This document shows, piece by piece, positions 1-10,519 of a stretch of 64,000 nt of DNA (the first letter of the stretch is position 1; each line of letters begins with the position of its first letter). Below the pieces are notes generated by a model. The model had not been told where the DNA came from and did not search any database. It saw only the letters and a list, made by a program, of their open reading frames with translations. The DNA lies in assembly GCA_016758905.1 (NCBI GenBank), contig JAEPQZ010000016.1, forward strand, positions 248,001 through 312,000, in the 5' to 3' direction. This stretch comes from Umbelopsis isabellina. Lineage: Eukaryota; Mucoromycota; Umbelopsidomycetes; Umbelopsidales; Umbelopsidaceae. The translations under genes were made by a program, and so were the position numbers.

Positions 1-949
1 TACTGGTATATGCTGAATATTATTTGATATAGACTCAACCTAGAGAAGCAGATAGCTGTTGAGAATTAAGCTAACAGAAGAATAAGTCTCAGAGAATACT
101 AGTTACCTTGAGTCGTAGCCACTGCAGTGTTTTGTCTTGATTTAAGCGATACGAGTACATGCCGGGAGTAAATTCTACATCCACACATATATTATGTCAG
201 TACACTATGCACGGACATACCCCATGCCCCGGAAAGCTCATTTACCTTGCTTATCACACAAGTGCTGCATCTGTTCCGTCAAACCTGGTATCCGGTTCAA
301 ATGATGTAGGGCTCTATATTTGGCATCATCTTGGCCATGAAGAACATCGTCAACCTGTACAAATCTGCCTTCGGATTCGCCAGTCTACGTAATGCTATAA
401 GTTAACGAAATTTATAACGAGAGACGCTATGCTCAAAGTTGTGCAGAATACCTTTTGGCGGATTTGATCCAGGACCGGAAGCAGAACAAACAGGGGATCT
501 ACTGGAGTCATCATATACAGAACACCATCTGTGATAATGTCATTCACCGTTAATACTATACCATTGCTGATTGATGACTCTGTTGACTGGCTTAGTCGTA
601 TCACCTACCTTTCTGAACAGAGTTCCCTATGAACCAACTTTGCTTATGATCGGCCTCTATTTTTTGTATTTCTAACATAGCACCATCCGCCTGCACTACA
701 TACCGACCATTCTCGCCTACAAGTGTCAGGTAAGAGTCAAAAATATTGACCTTATTGGATAGTGACCAGATCGCGACGGATTGGCTTACCAGTTCGTGGG
801 TGGGGCAATTGCATAGATATAGACGAAGCTATGTAAGCAAAGCACACAGTTCAGGTTCTCATGCATGACTTTTTCAACTCGGCATAAAATTCATACACAC
901 CATTGCTATCATGTTGTTCTGGCCGTATAGCCACCCATTGGTTCGGCAT
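1..949 (-). CDS. RNH202: RNase H2 subunit B (3' end outside window)
   Basis: Non-catalytic subunit B of nuclear RNase H2, the trimer that removes ribonucleotides and RNA-DNA hybrids from the genome. Seven coding exons, 949-901, 828-790, 716-609, 528-452, 384-246, 174-107 and 39 to beyond base 1, joined by GT-AG introns of 67-80 nt, keep one frame for 173 codons. Recognised by the family block TPVDPLFVLLPVL (exon 4), the LPHPRTG turn (exons 2-3), SWFIGNSVQ (exon 3) and GRFVQVDDV (exon 5), then a basic helical arm. The start MPNQW is the first Met of exon 1. The C-terminus lies outside the window. It is divergent from the next gene with only 149 bp between the starts. The exon 1-2 join (donor gtgtgt) is the least certain. 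Confidence 0.88.
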
Positions 950-1098
950 GTCTAAATGAATAAAACGCGACAAATAGTAATTTTTGACACTCGTGTCTGG
1001 TTCGTGTCAAACCCAGTCACACTGCAACCAACCGAGTATATCGGTCGGCCTTTCCCCGTTGCTGCTGCTTGGTCACTTGTTCTTTCCTGTTTGTAACA

Positions 1099-2348
1099 AT
1101 GCTAAAAACGTCATTACTAGTAGCCGCACCTGTACGTCGGTTCACAACCTCAGCGTACTTGCGCTCGGCAGGTAACCCACACAGCAAGATTCACGGCTTG
1201 CCATTCAAGCTAACCGAGGACAAGGCCAAGTCTCTTATCAACCTTACGGCCTATGTCAACGAACATACGTTTGCCAGTATATTCAAGATATTGGGCAGTG
1301 TAAGTGACAATTTCAAATTCACCAAAATACGGATTCGTTTTGCTAAGTTGCTTCGTGGTCGCAGGTGATCACTCGGAAAAAACCTAATGTTACGAGTCAA
1401 GCACAAGACCTCGAGCTCCGCCAGGTCTACTTGCCGTTTTGGTACTTTGATGCTGCTGTCTCGGCTACGTGCACAATGACGAAAAGCGCAACACAGGAAA
1501 AGGAAGTGAGTAACGAAGTGCTGGGCATGGCATTCGACACATACTGGCCAGGCTTTGAATTCGACCCGCTGCATTATTTGTCCCTGGGAAAACCGCATAA
1601 TCAGGATATTCAAGACGCTGTGCCGTTCACTCCTGAACTGTACGAGGGTCATGACGACGTCGAGGTGTTTCCATTCGCCACCAATCCTCTCGCTGATGTT
1701 GTAGACCGCTCCCATCTGGCGAATGACTTTGAATTCAGTGACGAAAGGAATATCGACTACCGCTTGAATGATGTCAATGTCGAATTCTCCGCAGCATACC
1801 CTCTGTACTGGCCCGTATATATTGCAAAATTCACCATTGGGCATGATGAGAAAAAGGAAGATCGTACCATCGTGCTGGCTGCTCATAAGGACGACCCATT
1901 TTTTTTGCAATGGGAGCCTACCGCGGACGGACCTGCCCAATGGCTCAACACTGGTGCCTGGTTAAATGCAGATGTCACTGAGCCATATCTCAAACCACCT
2001 GGCCAGCGCAATAGTCTCTTGAAAGCGTCCGAGAAATATTACACCAACAACGTGATTGGACAATTTGGAGCAGGCGGTGATCAGATCGATTGGGAAGACA
2101 AGCGCATACAAAGCTATCCAGTGTACAACCGTGACAACAAGGACTATTTGACTGAGATGTTCAAAGTTTGGGCACACAAGTCGATGCTTCACATGTTGAA
2201 GACACGAAAAGAGTCAATGGCCTCGGGCCTAAAAGAGGGCGAGATGGAACTGCTGCCTCACGAAACATTAATGGACAATACTAGAAAAGAGCTAGCAGCT
2301 GCCGAGGAGAAGATGAAAGCTGCTGAACCAGCATGGCTCAAGCAGTAA
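1099..2348 (+). CDS. Conserved-looking mitochondrial protein, function unknown
   Basis: Two exons, 1099-1299 and 1365-2348, joined in phase 0 over a 65-nt GT-AG intron, give 394 residues. The N-terminus (MLKTSLLVAAPVRRFTTSA) is basic, hydroxylated and without acid residues, a typical mitochondrial presequence with an RRFTTS cleavage-like site. The body is soluble, aromatic-rich and acidic (LPFWYFD near residue 95, YPLYWPVYIAKF near 210), with a charged helical tail ending EPAWLKQ. I see no catalytic motif I can name and no clear membrane helix. It is too ordered to be a chance frame, but I do not recognise the family. Location in mitochondria is inferred from the presequence only. Confidence 0.8.
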
Positions 2349-2554
2349 AAAAGTAAATTGTGAGATTGTCAAGTCGCGAACGTTTTCATACTGTACATTT
2401 TATTATAAACACTAAAAAAATTACACCTACACCTACTGTCAATCTCGTCAATGGTGTTTATGCACACGGCCTATTTCATTGTTTCGTTAGCATAAAAATT
2501 TGGTGACTCCACGGCAATTTCTGCACTTGCTGCTTTGGAATTCAGGATTTAGTC

Positions 2555-2854
2555 ATGTCATTCACAGTGCGTACGCGGACACAGAACGCACGTACCACGC
2601 AGCAGCAGGAACAGCAACAGCAACAAGATCAGCAAAAGAAGGACGAAAAGAAAAAACCAAAGAAAAAACCACAATCCACCGCCAATTCCTCCAACCATTG
2701 GTCTTCAATGCATCACGGTCGACGAGTTGGCACGGCTAATTCCGCAGGCAGTGATCGACCAAGCAATCCTATGTTAGAGGCTGCTGAGCGACGACAGCGA
2801 GAGAAACAACAACAACAGCAGCAAGAAGAACAACTAGAGGAATCCAAGTCATAG
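2555..2854 (+). CDS. Small Gln/Lys-rich protein with VIM-like (SVIP-type) helix
   Basis: Single exon, 99 residues. Low-complexity Q and K runs (residues 15-42) precede a middle part rich in S, N and H and then the helix PMLEAAERRQREKQQ (about residues 72-86). That helix resembles the p97/Cdc48-binding VIM of human SVIP, which has LAEAAERRQKEA, so a role as a small Cdc48 cofactor is possible. The match is short and the upstream Arg of the canonical VIM (R-x5-AA-x2-R) is replaced by Ser at the expected spacing, so the function is inference. The start is the first ATG of the frame; the gene lies 206 bp downstream of the mitochondrial-type gene on the same strand. Confidence 0.6.
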   Translation: MSFTVRTRTQNARTTQQQEQQQQQDQQKKDEKKKPKKKPQSTANSSNHWSSMHHGRRVGTANSAGSDRPSNPMLEAAERRQREKQQQQQQEEQLEESKS

Positions 2855-3238
2855 GAACAGCATGGCACAGAGCGTCTCATGTTTGTTCGACTTAACTCTC
2901 TTCAACACTGTTTCGTCTGTTCGAGCCTGTTCTCTCTTGGAGCTCAGCGCCTTGCAAATCCTCACTTTAATATTTTAGAAGATGACATCTCAAGCTTACA
3001 TTAAGCAACAAAATGATTGAATATACCATAGCTACAGAAATTGTAATAAAAACGATTGAAGATAACAAAAAGAGGATAGATGAAGTAAAATTGAAAAACC
3101 TCAAGAAACATGGGGTAAAACTGCAAAGTAAAGAAAATAAGGTGTAAAACGAGTAAACCACATATGGGGAACAGTAATGCAAACCCATAAGTTGGGATAT
3201 GATAAATTGTTTGGGAAACAAGGTGCACAGCGGTTATT
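2855..3238. other. Convergent 3' flanks, no gene seen
   Basis: Holds the 3' ends of the small Q-rich gene and of the kinase gene on the other strand. It is AT-rich; the frames present are short and run antisense to likely untranslated DNA. Nothing else seen. Confidence 0.6.
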
Positions 3239-4916
3239 CTATTCATCAGTCTTCAAGACCTCGTCCAGGCCTTCTTGCACGGGCTTTACGCCATCAAGAT
3301 CTTGCACACCTTGATGTGAGCTGTCATCCCGCGCCTTGCCGCCGCCCATAGACGCAGCGTGCTTGTGACCCAGATACTGAGATAGTCGCACCAAATCGAC
3401 GGCTTTCTTAAATGTTCGGCGAGCATTGAAGTTCTTACTGACATTAGGCAACAAGTCCTTGCCTTCGTCCTCCTTCTTGACCTCAGCTTGCAACCATGGG
3501 TGCTCTAGAGCTTGCTCGGCGGTCAATCGTTTGCTAGGATCAATAGTCAAAAGCTTGGTAATAAAGTCTTTTGCGTTATCGCTGACGCCATGCCAGTATT
3601 GCTCATCAAATGAGTAATCGGCGTTCATGATAGCATGCATCTCATCCATGTTGGAATCATGCTCAAATGGCGTGTAGCCACACAACAAGAAAAATGTGAT
3701 AACCCCAATAGCCCACATATCACTGAAAGAAAAAGGTGGTGTTAAAGAGAGTGGCCAGACGATACATGCTAATGCTGGGGCACTTACACTGGCTTTCCAT
3801 GACCGGTTTTCTTAAATATTTCGGGTGCCTAATGCAACTATTGTGTTAGATCACTGATCTATTGGACTGTAATGGTTCGTCCCTCCCTGTCACGTCGAAC
3901 AAAATCACTGGCTTGAACTCGATCCAATAGTACTTACCATGTATCCCGGAGTTCCACAAGTAGTGGTCAAAACGTGGAACTTTTCGGTATCAATAATGCG
4001 AGAAAGACCAAAATCTGCAATCAGCAAGTCGGAGTCCTCGTCGGGTGTGCGGAACAAGAGATTCTCGGGCTGATGGTAATCACAAGGATGTTAATCATAC
4101 ATACATTTACAAATTGATAGCTCGATGTGACAGCTCGATGTGACAGCGATCCTATATATATACCTTAAGATCTGAATATGTTGACCCGTCATAAATGATT
4201 AAGAAAAGGGATGAGTACAACCGTAAATGTTCAACGCAAAATATCAATTTTACAAATGACTGGTCACACTTACCGCGATGAACCACGCCGTTCTCGTGCA
4301 GGTATTGAACGGCCTCAACCACTACTTGAACAAGATGCGCAGCGTCACGCTCAAAATAGCTTCCCTTTTGACATATACGGTCAAACAGCTCTCCTCCCAA
4401 GGCCAGATCCGTTACCAAATACACTATGAGAAAAAAGCTTAGCGAACGAACCCATCACATTGTTCGAATGGAGAAAGACCGCAGGCTACTCACGATTATT
4501 GAGCGTCTCAAAGTAATCGACCAAACTGAGGATGTTTTTGTGATTTTGCGAAATTCGGCGAAGAACATTGATCTCATTGCGAATCATATGTTCACGACCT
4601 TCCATCAGCTTCTTGTTGATGATCTTTACGGCATAATATTTACCAGTATCAACCTAAGATAAAAAGATATTAGGATAACTGGAAGATTGCACAACCATGC
4701 ATGTGCTTTTATAGCGACAGCGGGGTATATGATTGCTCGAATTCAACTAACATGCATGGCCTCTGTCGGGTCGACATGTTAGTATCAGCGTTTCTATCAC
4801 AAGCGGGGGAGGGCAACCTCGGTTAGGTGCGGAATCTGTTTACCTTTGACGGTAGCATAAGTGCCATTGCCCAAAACTCTTCCGGTTTTGTACTTGCAGG
4901 GAACAGTTTGAACCAT
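3239..4916 (-). CDS. CMK1: Calcium/calmodulin-dependent protein kinase
   Basis: Cytosolic Ser/Thr kinase of the fungal CaMK group, activated by Ca2+-calmodulin. Eight exons, 4916-4844, 4763-4753, 4653-4494, 4423-4274, 4171-4164, 4069-3938, 3828-3788 and 3722-3239, sum to 353 codons including stop. The 11-nt exon 2 supplies E-AMH of the nucleotide-loop strand and the 8-nt exon 5 supplies DLK of the catalytic HRDLKPEN motif, so both are needed. Visible motifs: LGNGTYATVK, YYAVKIINKK, HRDLKPENLLF, DFGLS, TPGYMAPE and HPWLQ. After the kinase core, NVSKNFNARRTFKKAVD is the usual autoinhibitory/calmodulin-binding segment. The length of 352 residues is normal for the family. All introns are GT-AG, 65-109 nt. 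Confidence 0.93.
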
Positions 4917-5110
4917 TAAACGTTTTCAAAAGGAAAGATAACTCGGCTGTGCACACACACACTTTAGAGGTTTTTTTTTTTTTCATCATGTAATTTTTTA
5001 TTTTACGCGCCACACAGCCGCTGCACGGTAAAATGGGCTGAGCAGCAGATCATGGATTACAAAAACTATATAATAAGATATGTTTTTTCTTTGCCTTAAG
5101 GCAATTCATT

Positions 5111-5542
5111 TCACATAGAGTTCTGTCTTTCTTTCATCGCATCGGAAGCTCGACGTGCATTAGCTTTCAATGTAGGTTCGTCTTGTTCCCTCTCTTTGCG
5201 AGCCTGCTGTTCCATTTTATCAACTTCATTCTGCAAATAAATCGGGCGTGCGTCCGCATGCGAGTGAGTTTGAAATTCTCTTAACAAGTCCCTTAGTATA
5301 TGGTCTGCAAACTTACCCAGCTAATTTCGTCTTGTTTTACCCAGCTATTATCATCCTGTTCTACAGCTTGGTTGCGTCCAGTTTGTCCTGCTTCTTGGTC
5401 ACGTCCAGTAGATTGAGTCTAGTTCATCTTACGTGTCAATCAAACCATCATCAATACATTACGCTAAGTACAGTGGTACACTTACTTGACCTTGAACGGC
5501 GTCCTTGACTTTGTTTAGTAGTTGAGTTGGTGCAGTTGGCAT
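5111..5542 (-). CDS. Small hydrophilic protein, 92 aa, unknown
   Basis: Three exons, 5542-5486, 5418-5317 and 5230-5111, all joined in phase 0, give 92 residues starting MPTAPTQLLNKVKDAVQGQ. It is entirely polar, rich in Q, E and K, and predicted disordered or helical. The start resembles the amphipathic opening of CsbD-like stress proteins, and a true CsbD-like gene is the immediate upstream neighbour on the same strand, but the match is too weak to assign the family. The C-terminal exon is a charged helix ending MKERQNSM. Exon phases and splice signals are good, so the gene is likely real; the function is unknown. Confidence 0.65.
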
Positions 5543-5728
5543 AGTTAAGAAAGTGGAAAGAAGTATAACAAAAATTAGTCCCACAAGTTTGATCGTTTGC
5601 ATTAATTATCCGGTTCTAAACGCCTTCCCCATGCTCAACAGGTTTCACCTCGCTTGGACAAGTTATAAACCAAATTTTATTTATATACATTAAAAAATTA
5701 CTTTACAGCATTGCGCTATGATATATCT

Positions 5729-6124
5729 TTAATTGTTCTCGCGACGTTCCACCTTCTCATCTTCAATCTCACGAGCAGCCTCCTTTTCCTGCTTGCCGTC
5801 CATCTTGGCCTGTTCACCTCGGCTGGACAAATTTCCGTCCTGCTTGATGTTGCCAACCACTTGTTGGACCGTACCCTTAAGTTCGTTCATTTGACCTCTC
5901 CAGTAGTTGGGTTGTGGTGGTTGGTTGGAAGGCTCGGCATCGATGTTTTCCATAGCAGGGTTTATAGGACCGAATGATGAGTTGTCAGACTCTAGCGTTG
6001 GCCGTTTCTCGGGTGTTTGGAACATGGGGTCATTAGGGTTCTTGAGCTCACCAGTGTTATCTTGAGGAACATTGATTTCTTGGGTATTGACAGCGTTGGA
6101 AGGGTGATATTGATCAGTAGACAT
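5729..6124 (-). CDS. CsbD-like stress-response protein
   Basis: Single exon of 131 residues. A disordered, Pro/Asn-rich first part (1-72) leads to a CsbD-like segment: WRGQMNELKGTVQQVVGN at about 73-90, followed by GEQAKMDGKQEKE, the repeat pattern of this small helical family, which in bacteria and fungi is induced by general stress. The molecular activity of CsbD proteins is not known. The start is the first ATG. The neighbouring small gene (5111-5542) has the same orientation and a similar composition, so the two may be an old duplication or a co-regulated pair. Confidence 0.8.
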   Translation of the reverse strand: MSTDQYHPSNAVNTQEINVPQDNTGELKNPNDPMFQTPEKRPTLESDNSSFGPINPAMENIDAEPSNQPPQPNYWRGQMNELKGTVQQVVGNIKQDGNLSSRGEQAKMDGKQEKEAAREIEDEKVERRENN

Positions 6125-6965
6125 GTTTGGAAATAGAAAAGTGCTACTGAACGAATGAAGAAGCTGAGTATTTATTTGTATGGCAATATGCGGAGATTAC
6201 ATCATTGTCCTTATATGTTTGGATGAGCTCGGCTAGCCAGCTTGGCATATCCACATTTGGACCCTGGCTGGCAGTTGGTGACGAACATGAAGAAAGAAAA
6301 TTACAGCGGGTACAAGACTCATTCAGCAGCATGTTTTTATTACTGATATTGCTCATGTTGAACGACTGACCTACTGCTCTCTAACAAAAAAATATTGATT
6401 GGCTCTCTTTCCCCGCTGTAAATTTCTCGTCTCAATACCACTTGTAGTCAACAAAGTCTATTGTTGCTTCAAAAAAGATCCTCACACGTTCCTGTACATT
6501 CATTTTCATAAGATGTTGACAGTTGAATCGGCATTAATATAAATTGACCCAATTGCCTAAAACATGCTACGCTATGGTCACCATCAGAGTTCAAAACACC
6601 GCTTAAAGATTCGTCTATCAGCCAATATGAAACCAAATTACCTCACTAGAACTTCCATAAGCTTGCCTCATGTTCTTTTCGATATAAAATATGTCATACA
6701 GCAATGGTGACTATGCAGAGTAATATGGGGGGGGGTTCAAAAAGCGCTGTGATGATCAATTGTTATATTCTGGCAGATGGCTTTTCCGTTTAATGCTATT
6801 CCGATGGAGTTGCTGAATGGGAAAACATTTGCGCCTCTTAATTGACTTGAAACCTATCAAAACAGAGCCCGAGTTGAGACTTGATATTTTGCTTAGCTAA
6901 AAGCCTGGTCTCATATACTGGCAATCGCAAGGCTTTTGTTCGTTCTCTTCTCTTCAATTTCTCCA
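6125..6965. other. Divergent intergenic region
   Basis: Lies between the CsbD-like gene and the unknown gene on the other strand. A 70-codon frame on the minus strand (6144-6356) ends just above the CsbD start and contains a good GT donor (gtaatctcc), so it may be 5' leader sequence rather than a gene. A run of nine G occurs near 6727. No other signal seen. Confidence 0.4.
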
Positions 6966-7613
6966 ATGTTAACCTCCAAGCTTTATTGGGGCTATTTAAC
7001 GTCTAACACACAGATGGTACAACCACCATCTCTGTCCCAGATAGGATTATCCTTTAACAATAATAGTGCTTTTGCTTTTGTGGGCAGCTTGAGCGATATT
7101 GTGGACTACTGTTGCAAACACAGAAGCGTTAAACTTGTGCTACAACGATCTAGCTCAATTGCACGAGATATCGACCCTCGCATTGATGGCATAGAGGTTC
7201 AAGTTACACGCCATCGTAGATTATATACCCTCATGAACCCCCTTTCTTCCGTCATGGTGACGCTGCGACCACACACTTTGCAAGGCGAAGATAATCGACA
7301 ATCCAAACGATTCGTTCTTCCTCCATCGGCTACTTTGATTGACTTGGCGGCCAATTTAAACCAGTTGTTTTCTCGGTCCACCAAGCAAGTAGTCGAAGCC
7401 ATTCGGATACCAAGTGACAGACGGCATCGTCGCCTTGCTGCCCACGCAAATTCAATAAGTTTGCTTTCCAATACACGCCACTTACCCGATGCCGAAATAG
7501 ATGCAGAGCTACCCCTTTACACCAGCGTAGCTGATGGAGAAGCTGGAGGATTTACTTTCCACGGTAATAGAGAAGTGGCCCCTCCCGAGTATGTTGAAGT
7601 AGCGACATACTAG
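6966..7613 (+). CDS. Unknown protein with C-terminal PPxY motif
   Basis: Single open frame, 215 residues if the ATG at 6966 is used; a second in-frame ATG lies at 7014. Basic, Arg-rich middle (RRHRRLAAH near 170), no transmembrane segment and no known enzyme motif. The tail has LPLYTSVADGEAGG and then APPEYVE: a PPxY site that WW-domain proteins such as Rsp5/Nedd4 ubiquitin ligases bind. Such tails occur in arrestin-type adaptors, but I see no arrestin fold here. The frame is long and its composition protein-like, yet I cannot name a family. Confidence 0.6.
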   Translation: MLTSKLYWGYLTSNTQMVQPPSLSQIGLSFNNNSAFAFVGSLSDIVDYCCKHRSVKLVLQRSSSIARDIDPRIDGIEVQVTRHRRLYTLMNPLSSVMVTLRPHTLQGEDNRQSKRFVLPPSATLIDLAANLNQLFSRSTKQVVEAIRIPSDRRHRRLAAHANSISLLSNTRHLPDAEIDAELPLYTSVADGEAGGFTFHGNREVAPPEYVEVATY

Positions 7614-9228
7614 CGAAGATCTAGATTTTTGTAAATTTTATTAGGCTGTTTGACCAATATGTTTAGATATATATATAGCAAATCTCGATGTATAGACACA
7701 AATATCATACGTTTTTATTCCAGTGAATTTTGAATCAATTTTGAGCAAAAAGCTCGTAGAGAGCATAGTTATACAAATACAACCAAAATTTTTATTTAGA
7801 TATACAATTGATAAGCTCTCAGTACGCTGCACATTAAATCGAACAATTATTTGACACGTGATCGGCCAGGCGCAAGGAAAGAACGCAAAAGACGTTGCTC
7901 TTTTGACTAGGATCAATATTAGAACAGCATAACGCTATATCATATAATACAACGATGATGAAGAGCGACGACTGCCAGTGAGTGGCAAAAAGCCAGGAGT
8001 CAGACGTAAGGCCGAGCTAACAGAGAATCATTCCCGGTTCCTGAAAGGACATGTTGATGAACACCCAGAACCTGTATTTTCTGATATTTAAAGAGCTCTG
8101 TGTAAAGCGTCCCCAAACCTATCGATATCAATATCCACACTTTATAAACACTTGGGCAAGAAATAGGACCGTGCTATCAGATTGCTAGGGGAAAGGTCGA
8201 AGTCGATACGTTTGAAAAGATGAATTTGTCGCTACGTATGCACATACATTACATTTGAAGGTGTATGGTCGATATAATAGATTACATTGCGTTTTCTTTA
8301 GGACACTGTACGACATGACATTGTTGTTGAATGCTTGAGCAAAAATCGTCAAATACTGAATTGAGGTGACTATAATATTGATGATAGACTGTAATCTCAT
8401 GTACGCTTAAGCTTTGAGCTCAGTTGTTGCATGTCATCCCATTCTTTTTAAATCATAGAAGCCAATGAGGGGTATGGAAAAAATAAATACCAATATGAGA
8501 GGCTTCCGAAGTTGTTAAAAAATGGGAATACCTTCTTCTGATATCGCTACCGCAATGAGAAGAAACAATTAGATCGCTCAATCACATTATCAGTTATAAA
8601 GACCAGTAACTCATTTTATAACAAGCAATTTAGCATAGAAAAGAGATAGAAAGGAGCATTTAGCAACTTTTTTTGACCCTCCTTTATTGTGGTTTAGAGC
8701 ACTCCCCCCCCCCCCTCTCTCGTCCTCCTTTATGATGATTTCAAAAAAATAAAACGAAAAGATTTCGGTACTACATTAGCATCTACTCTGAAGTTGACTC
8801 TTTACAAAAAATTCCAAGGCAACAAACTTTAAGGACAGGACTTTAAGCAATACTGCGTCCGAACAGCTACAATCTTTCTTTGAGTTCGCACAAAGAATGT
8901 TCAGAAACACCTTCCGCCCGACAAGGATGACGGCTGACAAAATTGTCCTTCAAGAAACCTATAATGACTTTTTGACATCTTTTTCAACAACCTGAACATG
9001 GCATTACCAACCCCTCTATCATGTCCTCCCAGACGTGATCTTACCACCCTAGAACGATGATATCCAACTTGAAGGTTCAACTATTCACTTACTTCTTCAA
9101 ATTTCAATATCGTACACTAAAAAGTCAAGCGGATCCGTATGTGGAAGAGGAGGAAGTCGAAGGACCCGAGAAAAAAGAAATTGTCAACAGTATGACTATA
9201 CTTTAATTTACGTCAAATCAACAAGCTC
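7614..9228. other. Decayed accessory DNA
   Basis: No intact gene. It contains the transposase relic described separately (7978-8170), a run of about 13 C near 8703, and AT-rich low-complexity DNA. Between about 8780 and 9200 the frames are short and broken; they may be more relic sequence, but I cannot assign them. Confidence 0.5.
7978..8170 (+). mobile_element. Relic of a Tc1/IS630-type transposase
   Basis: One frame, starting near 7978, reads RRKAELTENHSRFLKG, then DEHPEP, an in-frame stop, and then SISISTLYKHLGKK. This is the layout of the N-terminal helix-turn-helix of Tc1/mariner or IS630-like transposases, where a short fixed-length helix pair is followed by a conserved Ser-x-x-Leu-x-x-His-Leu recognition helix. 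No intact DDE domain follows; downstream sequence is full of stops. It is a dead fragment of a plain DNA transposon. Confidence 0.5.
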
Positions 9229-9459
9229 GTGTTTGTCGAAGATAGAGACATTTTGAACTCATCAAACAGCAGCAGCCGTAGTTTAAGCCCAGTAAATTCA
9301 TTGGAAAACCATACTGACAACGTCGAGGAAGATAATTTCGAAACATTGGTCAAACCTGATGAAGATCTTTATTCCGACGTTTATCCGGATTCTGAGTCTT
9401 CTGATAACGATCCTGGATCATCGTCGAGCTATGGGTACCCTTCAGCAAGAAAACCATGA
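9229..9459 (+). CDS. Acidic Ser-rich open frame, doubtful gene
   Basis: 76 codons with no ATG near the start (it opens with GTG), rich in S, D and E (for example SESSDNDPGSSSSYG). Composition is protein-like, but there is no recognisable domain. It may be a terminal exon of a gene whose upstream exons are decayed, or part of the element cluster around it. Confidence 0.25.
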   Translation: MFVEDRDILNSSNSSSRSLSPVNSLENHTDNVEEDNFETLVKPDEDLYSDVYPDSESSDNDPGSSSSYGYPSARKP

Positions 9460-9520
9460 AGCATGTCACAATTTTCGAAGGCTAAGAAGGACACTTTTGA
9501 AAGAGCGTAACATATTGTCA

Positions 9521-10380
9521 TTAATATTCTCTTACTCTATTTTCTAAGAGGTATTTGCTCACGATTGAGACGTCAAAAGATTCCAATTCTTTCCAGAATA
9601 CTCTATTGGTGATGAAGGCGTTTTCAAGACGAAATGTAGATTTCAAACAAAATGCTCCAACTTTCTTGGTTACAATGTAGTAGGTTTGGTTGTTCATATT
9701 TTTAAGCTGAGCTTCTTGGTAGTCTGATATTGTCTCCTTCGTGTGTGCTGCTAGTATGTATTGAAGACAGAAAATATCAATGTTCCTTACTTTGCTTTTG
9801 AGATGTCTTATAAGATTGCTTTTTGTATTCTTATGTTTGTCGCTGAGTAGGCTTCGAGCATTCAGCGTGGCAATTCTACACTGTACTTTCCTATTCATAG
9901 TTCTGTTTTCTCTAGGGTGTTGATCCGTGGGTGGTGGCATGTTAAATTCTGCCTTTGTTGACCAAGGTATATGGAGATTTGATCTCGTATTCTTAGATGT
10001 TATTTTAGGTGTGTTAGTCATTTTCCTTTTGAGCGAATTTCCAGGTGTAAGTTCTTCGAGTCGTTGCGAAATTCGTTTATATTGGTATATCCTACCAGAG
10101 CACCGACTTGCTTAGCCATCTCGTCAGCCACTGTGACGTGGTCCAATGAGTTGTTTGGAACTCGAATATGACTGAGTCTGGGTTCAAGGATCTCTTTAGG
10201 ATCGCTTCTGCTCTTTGTACACTTTGTTCTTGGATATATCCAGGAGCAGAATACACAATTTCGGTTCAATCTACTAGTCTGTTTTTTGCTATTTGGTTCT
10301 CAAGTGCATCTGTCATACTATCGTTTTCCTTTGGGTTTTATACAGAAACTCTTATAAAGAACTTCTATGTGTTATATTTA
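9521..10380 (-). mobile_element. LINE (non-LTR retrotransposon) relic, ORF1 tail and start of endonuclease
   Basis: On the minus strand an upstream frame ends ALVGYTNINEFRNDSKN..RSKGK-stop at 10018. The next frame starts at 10021, so stop and start share the four bases ATGA (10021-10018), a reinitiation layout common in LINEs. The second frame carries RIATLNARSLLSD and KVRNIDIFCLQ, the opening strands of an apurinic-type LINE endonuclease (normally IATLN.R.L and D.I.LQE). It loses similarity after about 60 residues and there is no reverse transcriptase. The ORF1 part above 10269 is split between frames. A 5'-located, truncated, decayed copy. Confidence 0.6.
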
Positions 10381-10519
10381 TTCAGTTTTTCAAAACTCTC
10401 TGCACAAAAGTGATGAGTAGCCGAAAACCACCCCGGAGCCGCAGCGTGCGCACTGACCATCTCTTTTCATTGGCCGTAGCTGACATATTTGCAAGTATGG
10501 TTTGCAAGAATCCCAAACT

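Noticed and set aside
6144-6356. Small gene upstream of the CsbD-like gene
   Set aside because: No domain, overlaps the likely leader of the next gene, and contains a donor that would end it early.
8700-8720. Homopolymer C run (and G run near 6727) as regulatory site
   Set aside because: Simple low-complexity tracts with no other support.
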